From NCBI RefSeq assembly GCF_023074055.1, contig NZ_JADPKR010000108.1:62001-126000 (forward strand): a stretch of 64,000 bases of DNA, read 5' to 3'. Position 1 is the first letter of the stretch, and each line of letters opens with the position of its first letter. Below the pieces are notes generated by a model. The model was not told the origin of the DNA and did no database searches. It saw nothing but the letters and a program-made list of their open reading frames with translations. Below, piece after piece: positions 27,456-36,393 of this stretch. Made by a program: the position numbers and the translations under genes. The DNA is from Bradyrhizobium sp. 141 (GTDB lineage Bacteria; Pseudomonadota; Alphaproteobacteria; Rhizobiales; Xanthobacteraceae).

Positions 27456-28147
27456 AGCAGCCCGGCTCGCGCAAGGATTTCGCGGGCAACATCGCGAGGA
27501 TGCCGCAGTTTGGCTTCGGCCTCGAAGCTCAAAAACATGTCTCGCACCGGCAAGTCCTGATCGGCAGCACTGCGTAGCACGATTTGCATGTCGGTGTTCA
27601 GTACGCCAGGATCGATGTGCTCGACAACGACGTCGGGTCGCTCGGCGGCGAGGCAATCGAAGATCATCGCGGCCGCGGCCTTGCTGGCGCAGTATGAGGC
27701 AAGCCCGGGCAACGCGCGGTGCGCCGCTCCCGTGCTGATGTTAAGAACACGCAACCTGGTCCCCTGCGCGTCGGCCCCCGCGAGCAGCTTGCGTGCCAGG
27801 ATTGCCGGAGCAAGGGCATTGACTTCGAAGGCCTTGACCAGCGCGCGGGCATCGATGAAACCGAGCGTGCCGATCGGCTCGACTATACCGGCATTGCTGA
27901 TCAGGACGATCTCATCGGCAGTTTGCGGCAAAGCGCTGGCGAGATCGATTTGATCGAGGCTTGGCAACGCGGAAAAGTCCGCAGCCACGAAGGTGCAAGC
28001 GTTCTTGGCTGCGGCGGCCTCGTGCCGCGGATGCAGACGCCGGCCTAACGCCATCGGTCGTGCGTCAGCCGCAATAAGCAGGTCGAGCAACTCAAAGCCA
28101 AGACCACGAGAGGCTCCGGTGACGATGATCGCGCGCTGTTGCTCCAT
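27452..28147 (-). CDS. Short-chain dehydrogenase/reductase
   Basis: 231 residues. Classical SDR: IIVTGASRGLGFELLDLL at the N-terminus, LISNAGIVEPIG, the serine in LNISTGAAHRALPG and the catalytic YCASKAAAAMIF near residue 158. The overall pattern, with VEHIDPGVLNTDMQ, resembles sepiapterin/benzil reductase-like SDRs, so the substrate need not be a nucleotide sugar. It opens the three-gene operon and is divergent from wzx across a region containing a poly-G tract. Confidence 0.9.
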   Translation of the reverse strand: MEQQRAIIVTGASRGLGFELLDLLIAADARPMALGRRLHPRHEAAAAKNACTFVAADFSALPSLDQIDLASALPQTADEIVLISNAGIVEPIGTLGFIDARALVKAFEVNALAPAILARKLLAGADAQGTRLRVLNISTGAAHRALPGLASYCASKAAAAMIFDCLAAERPDVVVEHIDPGVLNTDMQIVLRSAADQDLPVRDMFLSFEAEAKLRHPRDVAREILARAGLL

Positions 28148-28546
28148 GAGGATCTTCTCTTCTTACATCCTTCGGTATTCACCGACAGGAGCCGCTTTTG
28201 CAAGACTCCGTCGAGGCGTCGTGGACGATCTGCGGGTGTCGCGCAAGAAGAAGGTGACCTGCGACTTCGTTCGCCCCCCTGTCCCGGAGCAAACTGTCGC
28301 GGACGATGGCTGCCGGGCCGTAAGCCATATCGGGGTCAACCCCTGCGCACTAACGCGGGGCCGGGCGGGGGGGGGGGGGCAAATTGGTATTAAAATACCT
28401 CCAGCGACGTTTGGAGTCAGCCGGAGGCGAGCACCATGAAACGAAAGGCGAGAGGGTTGACCATTGCTTGCTTTCCCCCGAATCCGGCAATGGTGAATGC
28501 CTCGGGTCTATGCTAGCTGCGGCCCCTGAATGAGGCGAATTGATCG
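28148..28546. promoter_or_regulatory. Divergent promoter region between the SDR operon and wzx
   Basis: 399 bases with no supported gene. It must hold the promoters for the SDR operon (left) and wzx (right). The main oddity is a run of 13 G at 28367-28379 inside a GC-rich stretch, followed directly by an AT-rich segment (AAATTGGTATTAAAATACC) that could hold a -10 element. No operator was recognised. Confidence 0.45.
28367..28379 (+). repeat. Homopolymeric tract of 13 G
   Basis: Thirteen consecutive G after CCGGGC. Long poly-G tracts slip during replication and in other bacteria create phase-variable expression of surface-structure genes. It lies about 167 bases before wzx and 220 bases before the divergent SDR start. 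Sequencing or assembly error in the run length is possible. Confidence 0.9.
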
Positions 28547-30058
28547 ATGCTGCAACGTTTCTTGCAAAACACGGCTATCTCGGCTGTGGCTTACGGCCTT
28601 GCAGGCGTGTTGGGGCTGCTGGCCGTCGGCCTGATTGCGCGGTATTACGGTCTCAGCGTGCTGGGTTTAATTGTGCTCGCGCGCGCGTTCCTGCCGGGTG
28701 GGTTCTTGTCCTTGTTGGACTTCGGCGTATCGGAAACGACCACTCAAGCGATTGCGCGAGGGCGCCTCGGGGATTGGCGCGCCGCGAGTGAGAAGGTTTC
28801 GCTGCTCACGGTAATTGCGGCGGTAACTGGAACCGTTTCAGGTCTTGCGCTCTGGATTTCGAGCGAGTCGCTCGCGGCGATTTTCAAGGTTGCACCTAAC
28901 GAGGTTGCAGCGTTTAATTCTATCCTTGAAGTTACTGCGCTGGTGCTTCCAATCGCCTTCTTGGGCCTCGTTACGGAAGGAGCGCTTAAGGGATTTGAGG
29001 AGTACGGCTGGTTACGGTTGACGGAAGTCGCGAGCAACGTACTCTATGTCGCCTCGATCTATCTCGCCGTCTGGCGCGGGGCGCCGTTTGAACTAATTGC
29101 GTACTCCTACCTCGCCACCACGATCGTCGCGAAATATTTAGTACTGGCAGTTGTCGTCTACAGGTTTGCACTGCCGACGCCGTTACGGTTCGTCGCATGG
29201 AGAAGCGATAGTCGCAGGGATATCCTCTACCGCAGTTGGCTAATGTTCAACGGCAGGATAGTCGGCGTGTTGCAGCATACAACGGCGCCGCTTGCTATTG
29301 GCATCCTATTCAGTCCTGCAGAGGTTGGAACTTTTGATCTGATTACTCGACTGCCTCGCTTCTTGAAGGCGATCATGGCCCCGCTTTACTCTGCAATCCT
29401 TCCGATTTCTGCTCGCATCGAAGAAGCGTCGGATGCGCGGCGCCTTCAGATCCTTGGGCGGAACAGCCTCGTCTTTCCTGGTGCGATCGCGTTGCCCGTT
29501 CTGATTGTGATGGCTCTTTTGTCGAAGCAGATACTCTATCTGTGGGTCGGGCCGCAGAATGCCGAGCAGTGGCCCTGGCTAGCGCTCTCGCTATGTGTTC
29601 CCGCGACGACCATTCTGCTTGGAGCAGGACAGGCCGCGCTGATGGTGAGATCGGACTTCCTGCGCTACAACACCCGGCTCTTGTACCTGCAGGTCCTGAC
29701 CCAATATCTCTTGATAGGAATGACGCTGCTTTGGGTCCAGGAGCGTGCGTTTATTTTTGGATGGGCTGTTTCGCACATCTTATTCGTGCCAGTGTTTGCG
29801 CGCTACGTGCTGTCTGAAATGGACCTCCGTGCTTCTCTGTTTTGGGGGCAGGTGGTCAGGCACGCGGCCGTGGCAGCCATACTTGCAGCGCTTGTGGTCG
29901 CGTGCAAATTTATCCACTATCCAGATAATCTTGCTGAACTCATTATCTTCGGCGCGCTGGGTTGTTTGGCAGCCTGGGCCCTAAGCTTTATGATCATTTT
30001 AACGAGGGATGAACGGCTGATGCTCGGGCGATTTGTACGATTAATGACGAACCGGTGA
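28547..30058 (+). CDS. wzx: Wzx-like O-antigen/polysaccharide flippase
   Basis: 503 residues with about twelve to fourteen hydrophobic helices throughout and a polysaccharide-synthase (MATE/MOP superfamily) N-terminus: AISAVAYGLAGVLGLLAVGL, then LARAFLPGGFLSLLDFGVSE. It is expected to flip the lipid-linked repeat unit across the inner membrane. As in other Wzx genes, base composition looks less GC-rich than flanking genes. It is the first gene after the poly-G promoter region, and wzy and wzz lie a few genes downstream on the same strand. Confidence 0.9.
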   Translation: MLQRFLQNTAISAVAYGLAGVLGLLAVGLIARYYGLSVLGLIVLARAFLPGGFLSLLDFGVSETTTQAIARGRLGDWRAASEKVSLLTVIAAVTGTVSGLALWISSESLAAIFKVAPNEVAAFNSILEVTALVLPIAFLGLVTEGALKGFEEYGWLRLTEVASNVLYVASIYLAVWRGAPFELIAYSYLATTIVAKYLVLAVVVYRFALPTPLRFVAWRSDSRRDILYRSWLMFNGRIVGVLQHTTAPLAIGILFSPAEVGTFDLITRLPRFLKAIMAPLYSAILPISARIEEASDARRLQILGRNSLVFPGAIALPVLIVMALLSKQILYLWVGPQNAEQWPWLALSLCVPATTILLGAGQAALMVRSDFLRYNTRLLYLQVLTQYLLIGMTLLWVQERAFIFGWAVSHILFVPVFARYVLSEMDLRASLFWGQVVRHAAVAAILAALVVACKFIHYPDNLAELIIFGALGCLAAWALSFMIILTRDERLMLGRFVRLMTNR

Positions 30059-30227
30059 ACTCTCTGGGGCGGCGAATGAGCTTCCGACTTGATGCACGTG
30101 TTGCAATGCCAAGTTGCCTCCTTCTGCTTCCTAGCGTAAGCAGACCTTGGGCGGACGGTGACGAAGTCCTCGAGCGAGAACAATGGTTGAAGCACCGCAG
30201 GCCCCTCAAGCGACGAGATGAATAGCT

Positions 30228-30962
30228 ATGAAACTTGAAGTTGCCGAAGCGGTCGCGAGGGGATATCCACCGTCGGTTCTGTACCTCCGCAACGATGATG
30301 TCGTTGAGACCGAGGTTTGTGCGTTCAACTATTTCTCCACATTCTTCAACGGTTCTCCGGAAGCTCAGATGCACGTCTGGTTGTTCGACAGGGACGGGAC
30401 CCAGGTTGGCTACTTCGACAAGGAACTCGGGTTGGACGGCCAGTTGCAGTTGAAGACCTCTCAATTGTGCTCGAGCATTTCCGGGACGGTGGCGGTGACT
30501 TTGATGCCCAAGGGCGAGGCAAAGGTCCGACCCGGCAAGAGAGTCACGACCGGGTATTACGCGCAGTACTATTCCCAGCAGGGCGCGATCAGTTTGTCGC
30601 ATGAGCGAGAGCCGGTCACCTTAACAGAGTTCCCGACGCCGGCTTGGGCGCAGACGTATCTGTCAAAGTTCGTCGAGCAATCAGGGATCATCGTCATCAA
30701 TCCCTGCATGGCACCGGGATGCGACGCTATGGGGACGGCGAGGTTGATTGCGCTCGATGGTGCTGTCCTTGCTGAGCAGAAGCTCCCGCAGATTCGACCG
30801 ATGGGAGCTCGCCGCATTGATACACTCGAGCTTTTCCCGGATGCCAGGCAACTTGTCGGATCCGCAGTTACGTTTGCTCTTGAGATCAGCGGTGCCAACC
30901 TCGCAAGTCCATTCAGCTTCTATCAGTTCGCGAATGGCAAGTTCAGCTTGCATCATTTCTAG
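30228..30962 (+). CDS. Unknown protein, first of a tandem paralogous pair
   Basis: 244 residues, no signal peptide or membrane span. I do not recognise the family. It looks beta-rich. A C-terminal block, ALDGAVLAEQKLPQIRPMGA with RRIDTLELF, parallels the next gene (IREDGERLEGDFGGISPLGA, REMSIADIF), so the two are probably paralogues. In both, a mid-protein segment mentions displayed hydrophobic strands followed by a DG turn. Position between wzx and wzy suggests a role in the polymer, for example recognition or modification, but this is guilt by association only. Confidence 0.75.
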   Translation: MKLEVAEAVARGYPPSVLYLRNDDVVETEVCAFNYFSTFFNGSPEAQMHVWLFDRDGTQVGYFDKELGLDGQLQLKTSQLCSSISGTVAVTLMPKGEAKVRPGKRVTTGYYAQYYSQQGAISLSHEREPVTLTEFPTPAWAQTYLSKFVEQSGIIVINPCMAPGCDAMGTARLIALDGAVLAEQKLPQIRPMGARRIDTLELFPDARQLVGSAVTFALEISGANLASPFSFYQFANGKFSLHHF

Positions 30963-30971
30963 GATAGTGCA

Positions 30972-31895
30972 GTGAGCCGATTTCCGACGACGCCCTGGAA
31001 GCCCTATGAGCCGCGATTCATTCTCCCGACCTTCGCCGGGCTTGAATGCAGGCTCGGTCTCTCTATACCGATCTGGTATCGGCCATTGACGCTGCGTTAC
31101 ATGCGGGGCCTCGTTGCAGGCAGCTTGAAGAAGAAATTTTTCGAGTCCTTGAAGGATCTGGGACCGGAGTTGACGAGTCTGGTCGCATCAGGATTCAGCC
31201 GGAAGCTGCGGTTCAGGCTGCACATATTGTCGCGCGGCGGCGAATATTTGACATCCTACGAGGTCCCATCAGCCTACGCGCCGAGGGCGTCCTTTGAGAT
31301 TGATCTGTCGAGGCTCCTGGCCGATCTAAAGCTGCCCGACGATGACTATCTCGTTGTCGCAGTGATGTCGCGGGGTCGGATGGACAGTAATCGTTCTTCG
31401 CCGGCTAGTTTTTCAATGACCTACGTCGACCAGGACAATGTCGCGATCTATCGGACAGGTGCATTCGCGCGGCCATTGAATGAAGGTCGACTTAAATCCC
31501 ACATCGGGTTCACCGGTATCAATCCGAAGGTGATCGCGACGAAAGACGTGGTGAGCAGCCTTATGCTCATCAACCATTCTTCCGACCCGGAGTACGCCTT
31601 TGCGGCGAGCCCGAAGACTGTCTTGATCCGCGAGGACGGAGAACGGCTGGAAGGTGATTTTGGGGGAATCTCCCCGTTGGGTGCCCGCGAGATGTCTATC
31701 GCGGACATCTTTGGCAACAAGGTATTTGACTTCCTGAAGCCGTTTGGCGGCAGGGGGACGACCGTCACTACCTGCCTAGGTGTCACGCTGGCGAGCCTTC
31801 ATCTGCAACGCTCGAATGACAATCGTCGAACCCTGCTAGGGATCGAACATTCGCGGCCCGCTCATATGAATTTTGCCGGGATTTTGCAGCATTGA
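30972..31895 (+). CDS. Unknown protein, second of a tandem paralogous pair
   Basis: 307 residues from GTG 30972, 9 bases after the previous gene, so the two are cotranscribed. It shares with it a beta-rich look and the DG...I.PLGAR...I.D.F block near residues 215-245. It has an additional basic N-terminal 60 residues with no membrane span. The tail LLGIEHSRPAHMNFAG is unlike the partner. No catalytic motif is visible. Function unknown. Confidence 0.75.
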   Translation: MSRFPTTPWKPYEPRFILPTFAGLECRLGLSIPIWYRPLTLRYMRGLVAGSLKKKFFESLKDLGPELTSLVASGFSRKLRFRLHILSRGGEYLTSYEVPSAYAPRASFEIDLSRLLADLKLPDDDYLVVAVMSRGRMDSNRSSPASFSMTYVDQDNVAIYRTGAFARPLNEGRLKSHIGFTGINPKVIATKDVVSSLMLINHSSDPEYAFAASPKTVLIREDGERLEGDFGGISPLGAREMSIADIFGNKVFDFLKPFGGRGTTVTTCLGVTLASLHLQRSNDNRRTLLGIEHSRPAHMNFAGILQH

Positions 31896-32177
31896 TCGCT
31901 TCGATCCGGTGTTGTCCGAAACGGGAGCCGCCATTCCGGCGAACCATCTCCTTGCCTCTTTGGCTCCCCCCTTTGGGTTCCTACGTTTCGGCTTTCGTGT
32001 TTGCGCGCAGGTTGTCGGAATGACAGGGCGCGCGAATAGTTCGGGTGCGGCTAGCGGCCATTTTCCGAGGGCTATGGATGCCAAATGCTCTATATGGGTC
32101 TTGTTGGACCTGAAGCGGCTGGCCAAGGGAATGGTTATGTCCATCGCGGATGAGCCGGAGACAGAGAGCTTCAACCA

Positions 32178-33566
32178 TTGAGCCCGGAGTTCGTGATTTT
32201 TGCGCCACTGAGCGTGATTGCTGCCGGCGGGATGCTGGCTGCGATGGCTTGGGTTGCGTTGAGGTGTCCGGCGCTCGCAATGATCTACTTCTTTCCCCTT
32301 TTTGCGTTTGCAGGGAGGCTTGTCTCGGTATTGTATGTCGACCTGTTCGGGCCGATTTTCTCAGAGCAGTTGGAAGCGGAGATTGGACCCGGCATGGCTG
32401 CGGTTTCGATTGCAATCTCACAGGGTCTTGTGATCGCAGCAATGCTGTTCTCCTTCCGCGGCCGGCGAGTGCAGAGACTTCTTGAGGCTACATTGCCAGT
32501 TTTGCCGCCCGGAACACCTGTCCGGATCTCCAACCTGGCTTTTTGGTCCGCCGTTTTGTTCATGGTGGGACTGTGGATCGAATTGGTGGTGAGGGGGCCC
32601 ATCCCGCTATTCGCCGCGATGGAACGTTATGACTATACCCAGCAATATGGTGGCCCCTTGCATGTTCGTCTCATCGAGTGGGGAAACATGCTGGCATTCC
32701 AACTCGGCTTATTCTTCGTAGCGCCGGTGTTGAGCGGCAAATCCTTTGATCGCAGATTTGCGTTTCTATTTGTGACTATGCTGTTGTACCTATTCCTGGT
32801 AGGGCACCGTTTCTCGTCATTTTACGCCTCTACTTCATTCTTTTTGATCCCGATCGGCGCCGTTCTTTTCATCGAGCAGGCATCCAGCCGATCCGAGGAC
32901 AAGCTATCCGGGGCTTCAGTCTTTCGCAAAGTCGGAATCGCCGGCGGCGTTCTATTGGTGATGACGGCCATGGCCCTCGCTTATTCCTATGTTTTCGTTC
33001 GCGGATTCGAGGGCACTACGCTGGCTTCCAAGCTGTCGCAGCGGCTCTTGGTTCAGCAAGGTGAGATGTGGTGGGCGACGTTTGAGCGTGTGTTTGTGCG
33101 AGGTAGCTGGGACGGAGCTCTGGCCTTCCACAAGCTCTTCATCGACCCATTCGATCCGACCCGAAACTCGACCATGCAGTTTCTCATGGAACAGGCGTTG
33201 CCGCTTGAGCGCGCGCACTTCATCTTGCAGCAGGGCTCCGCCTATACTGGGGGCTGGCCTGAACTCTGTTTTGAACTGGGTGGCCCAATCGGCGGGTTCT
33301 TGCTGGTTTTGCTTTCTGCGATCGCATTTTCGGAGTTCATGTTTCTGCTCACGCGCTGTATCGTCCAGGAACGTTTCGTGACTTGCGTCTTCCTCACGCC
33401 GTTACTGTATGCGATGTCGATCGGCGTCGTGACGGGTATGGCGAATTCTTTCATTCAGTGGACCTTCGCGGCAAAAGTTGCAGTCGCTTTGATCGTCTAC
33501 GTAACCGAGGATAGCTGGCGATCCAGCATGACACCGGATCCGCAGCCGCTTCGTCCGATCTACTGA
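32178..33566 (+). CDS. wzy: Wzy-like polysaccharide polymerase
   Basis: 462 residues with ten or more hydrophobic segments. A large extra-membrane stretch (about residues 285-370, including RYDYTQQ-like and MEQALPLERAHFILQQGS regions) lies between late helices, as in O-antigen polymerases. Sequence families of Wzy are too diverse for a named match. The TTG start at 32178 follows GAGAGCTTCAACCA. It precedes a Wzz-like chain-length protein, which supports the call. Alternative: another multispan exopolysaccharide protein. Confidence 0.75.
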   Translation: MSPEFVIFAPLSVIAAGGMLAAMAWVALRCPALAMIYFFPLFAFAGRLVSVLYVDLFGPIFSEQLEAEIGPGMAAVSIAISQGLVIAAMLFSFRGRRVQRLLEATLPVLPPGTPVRISNLAFWSAVLFMVGLWIELVVRGPIPLFAAMERYDYTQQYGGPLHVRLIEWGNMLAFQLGLFFVAPVLSGKSFDRRFAFLFVTMLLYLFLVGHRFSSFYASTSFFLIPIGAVLFIEQASSRSEDKLSGASVFRKVGIAGGVLLVMTAMALAYSYVFVRGFEGTTLASKLSQRLLVQQGEMWWATFERVFVRGSWDGALAFHKLFIDPFDPTRNSTMQFLMEQALPLERAHFILQQGSAYTGGWPELCFELGGPIGGFLLVLLSAIAFSEFMFLLTRCIVQERFVTCVFLTPLLYAMSIGVVTGMANSFIQWTFAAKVAVALIVYVTEDSWRSSMTPDPQPLRPIY

Positions 33567-33591
33567 TTTCGGCTGGTTTGGAAGCCTGAGA

Positions 33592-34494
33592 ATGAGCGAG
33601 CAACGAATCTTGAACTTCGATCCGTATTTGGGCGGCTTACTGCTGCTTTTCGTTCAGGCTGTCCGCAAGCGATGGTTGCTGCTGTTTGGTATGACGGCAG
33701 CAACGATGGTGCCAGCTTTCCTCGTTGCGAGCCGACTTCCTCCGGCCTATGAAGCGCAGGCGATCGTGCGGGGCGGCCGTCTCGACGGCGCCGAATCGAT
33801 GAACTTGCAAGCCCTGGTTTCACAGGTCAATTCGTCGCCGTTCAAGCAGCGCGTGACGCAATCGGTGGGCTTTCCGGACAAAGCTGGCCGAAGCCCTCGA
33901 TTGATCTCCTCCAGCCTAGTGGCGCGGCCCGAAGGGGCGGAGGCCATGCTGATCAGCGTGCGGGCGGCTGACGCCCAGGACGTGCAGCACGCGCTCGCCA
34001 TCATCGTGCGTCTGTTGAATGAAGATCGGGAAGGAATTCGCGCGTCGTTCTTTGCCGATATCAATGCGCAGCTTGCTGCCATCGACGCGAACGTGAGCGA
34101 TCTGCTTCAGACGCGGGAAAGGGCGGAGACCCTGGTGAAGACGATGTCCGAGTCGAACTCGAGTGACTCCGACGCATCTGCTTTACGCGCGGTTTGGCTG
34201 CTCAACCTGATCCAGCGTAACGGAGAGAGGCTGGCTGCGTTGAGGGCTGAGCGGCTCGCGCTCGTGGCGCGGCTTGGCTCGTGGCGAACCTATCCGGCGG
34301 CTTTGATCGACGGTGCCTTCGTCACGCCCAGACAGGTGTCGCCCCGACCGATTGCGGCGATGTTCGTTGTCGGCGGGCTGACGCTTCTGGCGGGCGTGCT
34401 ATATGCGCTCATGCGCCAATCGCGGCCCGGCTCTCGCAATCCAGTCGCTGGCGCAGACACAACGCTCGACCGAGGGGAGAGTGCCCCGTGCTGA
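33592..34494 (+). CDS. Wzz-like chain-length determinant protein
   Basis: 300 residues with the two-helix Wzz layout: a helix near the N-terminus (WLLLFGMTAATMVPAFLVAS) following a cytoplasmic stretch, a periplasmic region with predicted coiled coil (about residues 140-220, ending LRAERLALVARLGS), and a second helix near the C-terminus (PIAAMFVVGGLTLLAGVLYAL) preceded by the proline-rich VSPRPIA. It should set polymer length together with wzy, 25 bases upstream. The end overlaps the next gene by 7 bases. There is no tyrosine-kinase domain. Confidence 0.75.
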   Translation: MSEQRILNFDPYLGGLLLLFVQAVRKRWLLLFGMTAATMVPAFLVASRLPPAYEAQAIVRGGRLDGAESMNLQALVSQVNSSPFKQRVTQSVGFPDKAGRSPRLISSSLVARPEGAEAMLISVRAADAQDVQHALAIIVRLLNEDREGIRASFFADINAQLAAIDANVSDLLQTRERAETLVKTMSESNSSDSDASALRAVWLLNLIQRNGERLAALRAERLALVARLGSWRTYPAALIDGAFVTPRQVSPRPIAAMFVVGGLTLLAGVLYALMRQSRPGSRNPVAGADTTLDRGESAPC

Positions 34495-35717
34495 CGCAAG
34501 CGGTGATACTCGTTGGCGGCCTCGGGACCCGGCTGGGCGAGCGAACTCGCGCGGTCCCCAAGCCGCTGCTGGACGTCGGTGGCAAGTCTTTCCTGGACTA
34601 TATCCTCGATGAGGTATCGCGTTATCCCACCATCGAGAAAATATTGCTTCTGGCGGGACACCGTGCCGAGCAGGTGGTCGAGCGCTATGACGGCAGAACA
34701 TGGCGTCGTGCTTCGATCTCGGTTATATGTGAGCCAACGCAAATGGGAACCGGTGGGGCGCTGAAGCATGCGGCCCCTAAGCTGGAGCCGCAGTTCCTTC
34801 TCCTCAACGGCGACTCCTTCTTTGACTTCAACCTGCTCGACCTCGCAGGCTTTGGTTCGGCGGCGATGGTGCGCGTTGCGCTGAAGAGGGAGCATCCCGG
34901 CGATCGCTACGGCCGTGCCTTGCTCGAGCGGGACAGCGTCAGGCGCTTTCTGGCGCCGGGAACGCAACCGAACGGGCCGATCAACGCAGGTATCTATCGT
35001 ATCGACCGCAGAATCCTCGATCTGATCGACCAGCTGCCGTGCTCGCTCGAACAGTCGGTGTTTCCGCGCTTGATCGAGATGGGGCAGCTCGAAGCGGCCG
35101 TCTATGAGGGCTTCTTCATCGACATCGGCATTCCCGAGGATCTGGAGCGAGCCCAGCGCGAGTTTCCAGCAAGAATGCGTCGCCCCGCGGTATTCTTCGA
35201 TCGCGATGGCGTGCTGAACGTCGACAAGGGCTATGTGCATAGGATCGAGGATTTCGAATGGATTCCCGGAGCGCGCGAAGCGATCAAGCTATGCAATGAC
35301 CGCGGCTATCTCACCTTCGTCGTGACCAACCAGTCGGGCGTTGCGCGTGGCTATTACGGCGTCGATGCGGTTCATAGCCTGCACGACTGGATGAGCCACG
35401 AACTCGCGGAGACCGGCGCCCACATCGACGAATTCCAACACTGCCCCTATCATGAGGATGGAATTGTGGAGCAGTGGCGCCGCGCCAGCGACCGGCGCAA
35501 GCCGGCGCCGGGTATGATCCTGGATTGCTTCGACGGCTGGCCGGTGCAAATAGAATCGAGCCTGCTGGTCGGCGATAATTCGCACGACGTCCAGGCGGCG
35601 GTTGCGGCCGGGATAGCGGGGCATCTATTCAAGGGGCCCAATCTTGAAACTTTCATTCAGCCGTTGCTCGGCAACGGAAGGGATCAGGAGGTCGCCGTGG
35701 GCGTCAGTCCCCTCTGA
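34488..35717 (+). CDS. Fused nucleotidyltransferase and HAD heptose-bisphosphate phosphatase-like protein
   Basis: 409 residues, GTG start with GGGGAG upstream. Residues 1-230 are a nucleotidyltransferase (VILVGGLGTRLGERTRAVPK, LNGDSFFDFN, INAGIYRIDR, FIDIGIPEDLERAQ) of the HddC/RfbA type. From about 233, a HAD domain of the GmhB type follows: VFFDRDGVLNVDKGYVHR, VVTNQSGVARGYY, CPYHEDG, RKPAPGM and LVGDNSHDVQAA. In the GDP-D-glycero-D-manno-heptose pathway these catalyse 7-phosphate removal and guanylyl transfer. The later cysteines of GmhB's zinc loop are missing. The gene end overlaps convergent pseF by 14 bases. Confidence 0.88.
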   Translation: MLTQAVILVGGLGTRLGERTRAVPKPLLDVGGKSFLDYILDEVSRYPTIEKILLLAGHRAEQVVERYDGRTWRRASISVICEPTQMGTGGALKHAAPKLEPQFLLLNGDSFFDFNLLDLAGFGSAAMVRVALKREHPGDRYGRALLERDSVRRFLAPGTQPNGPINAGIYRIDRRILDLIDQLPCSLEQSVFPRLIEMGQLEAAVYEGFFIDIGIPEDLERAQREFPARMRRPAVFFDRDGVLNVDKGYVHRIEDFEWIPGAREAIKLCNDRGYLTFVVTNQSGVARGYYGVDAVHSLHDWMSHELAETGAHIDEFQHCPYHEDGIVEQWRRASDRRKPAPGMILDCFDGWPVQIESSLLVGDNSHDVQAAVAAGIAGHLFKGPNLETFIQPLLGNGRDQEVAVGVSPL

Positions 35718-36393
35718 CAGCGCGGAACATGAACTCCGCTTGCTCCCAGTCCTCCAGCGTGTCGATGTCCTGCACCAGCACGCGCGGCAGCACGATGCCG
35801 ATCGATCGCGGCGAGAACACGGGAACGTCGTTGAGGAAGGCGCGCGCGGTGCCCCAGTAGAACTGTCCCGCGTCGTGGAAGACCGGCTCGAGGTCTTGCG
35901 ACCGCGTTATGCGGTGTTCCGGATGGAGCGCCTCGACCCGGCCTTCTGACGTCAGGCGCACAGCGCGTTGGATCGGAAATGCGTAGCTCGTGATCGAGAA
36001 GGCAAAGGCAGCGTCCGAGCCGGTCAGCGCGTCGTAACCCTCCCGTAGATAACGTGTCCGAATCAATGGTGCCGTGGCGTAGATGCAGCAGGCATGACTT
36101 ACGTCGTTGCCCTGTTCGATGAACCAGCCAACGGCGTGTTTGACGACGGCATTTGTGCCTGTGAAATCGTCGGAGATCTCCTTTGGCCGGACGAACGGTG
36201 TCGTCGCGCCGAACTTGCGCGCCACACCGGCGATCTCCTCGTCATCCGTGGATACGATGACTTCATCGAACAGGCCGCTGTCGCAAGCCGCGTTGATCGA
36301 ATAGGCGATAATGGGGGTTCCGCAAAACGATCGGATGTTCTTGCGGGGAATCCGCTTGCTTCCACCTCGTGCCGGGATGACTGCGATCTTCAC
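35704..36393 (-). CDS. pseF: PseF, CMP-pseudaminic acid synthetase
   Basis: 229 residues of the CMP-sialic acid synthetase family. IAVIPARGGSKRIPRKNI is the CTP-binding loop, then AYSINAACDSGLFDEVIVST, FVRPKEISDDFTGT and the VFSPRSIGIVLPRVLVQDID tail distinctive for PseF. It activates pseudaminic acid with CTP. It is the last gene of the minus-strand operon, with an ATGA overlap with pseC. Confidence 0.93.
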   Translation of the reverse strand: MKIAVIPARGGSKRIPRKNIRSFCGTPIIAYSINAACDSGLFDEVIVSTDDEEIAGVARKFGATTPFVRPKEISDDFTGTNAVVKHAVGWFIEQGNDVSHACCIYATAPLIRTRYLREGYDALTGSDAAFAFSITSYAFPIQRAVRLTSEGRVEALHPEHRITRSQDLEPVFHDAGQFYWGTARAFLNDVPVFSPRSIGIVLPRVLVQDIDTLEDWEQAEFMFRAVRGD

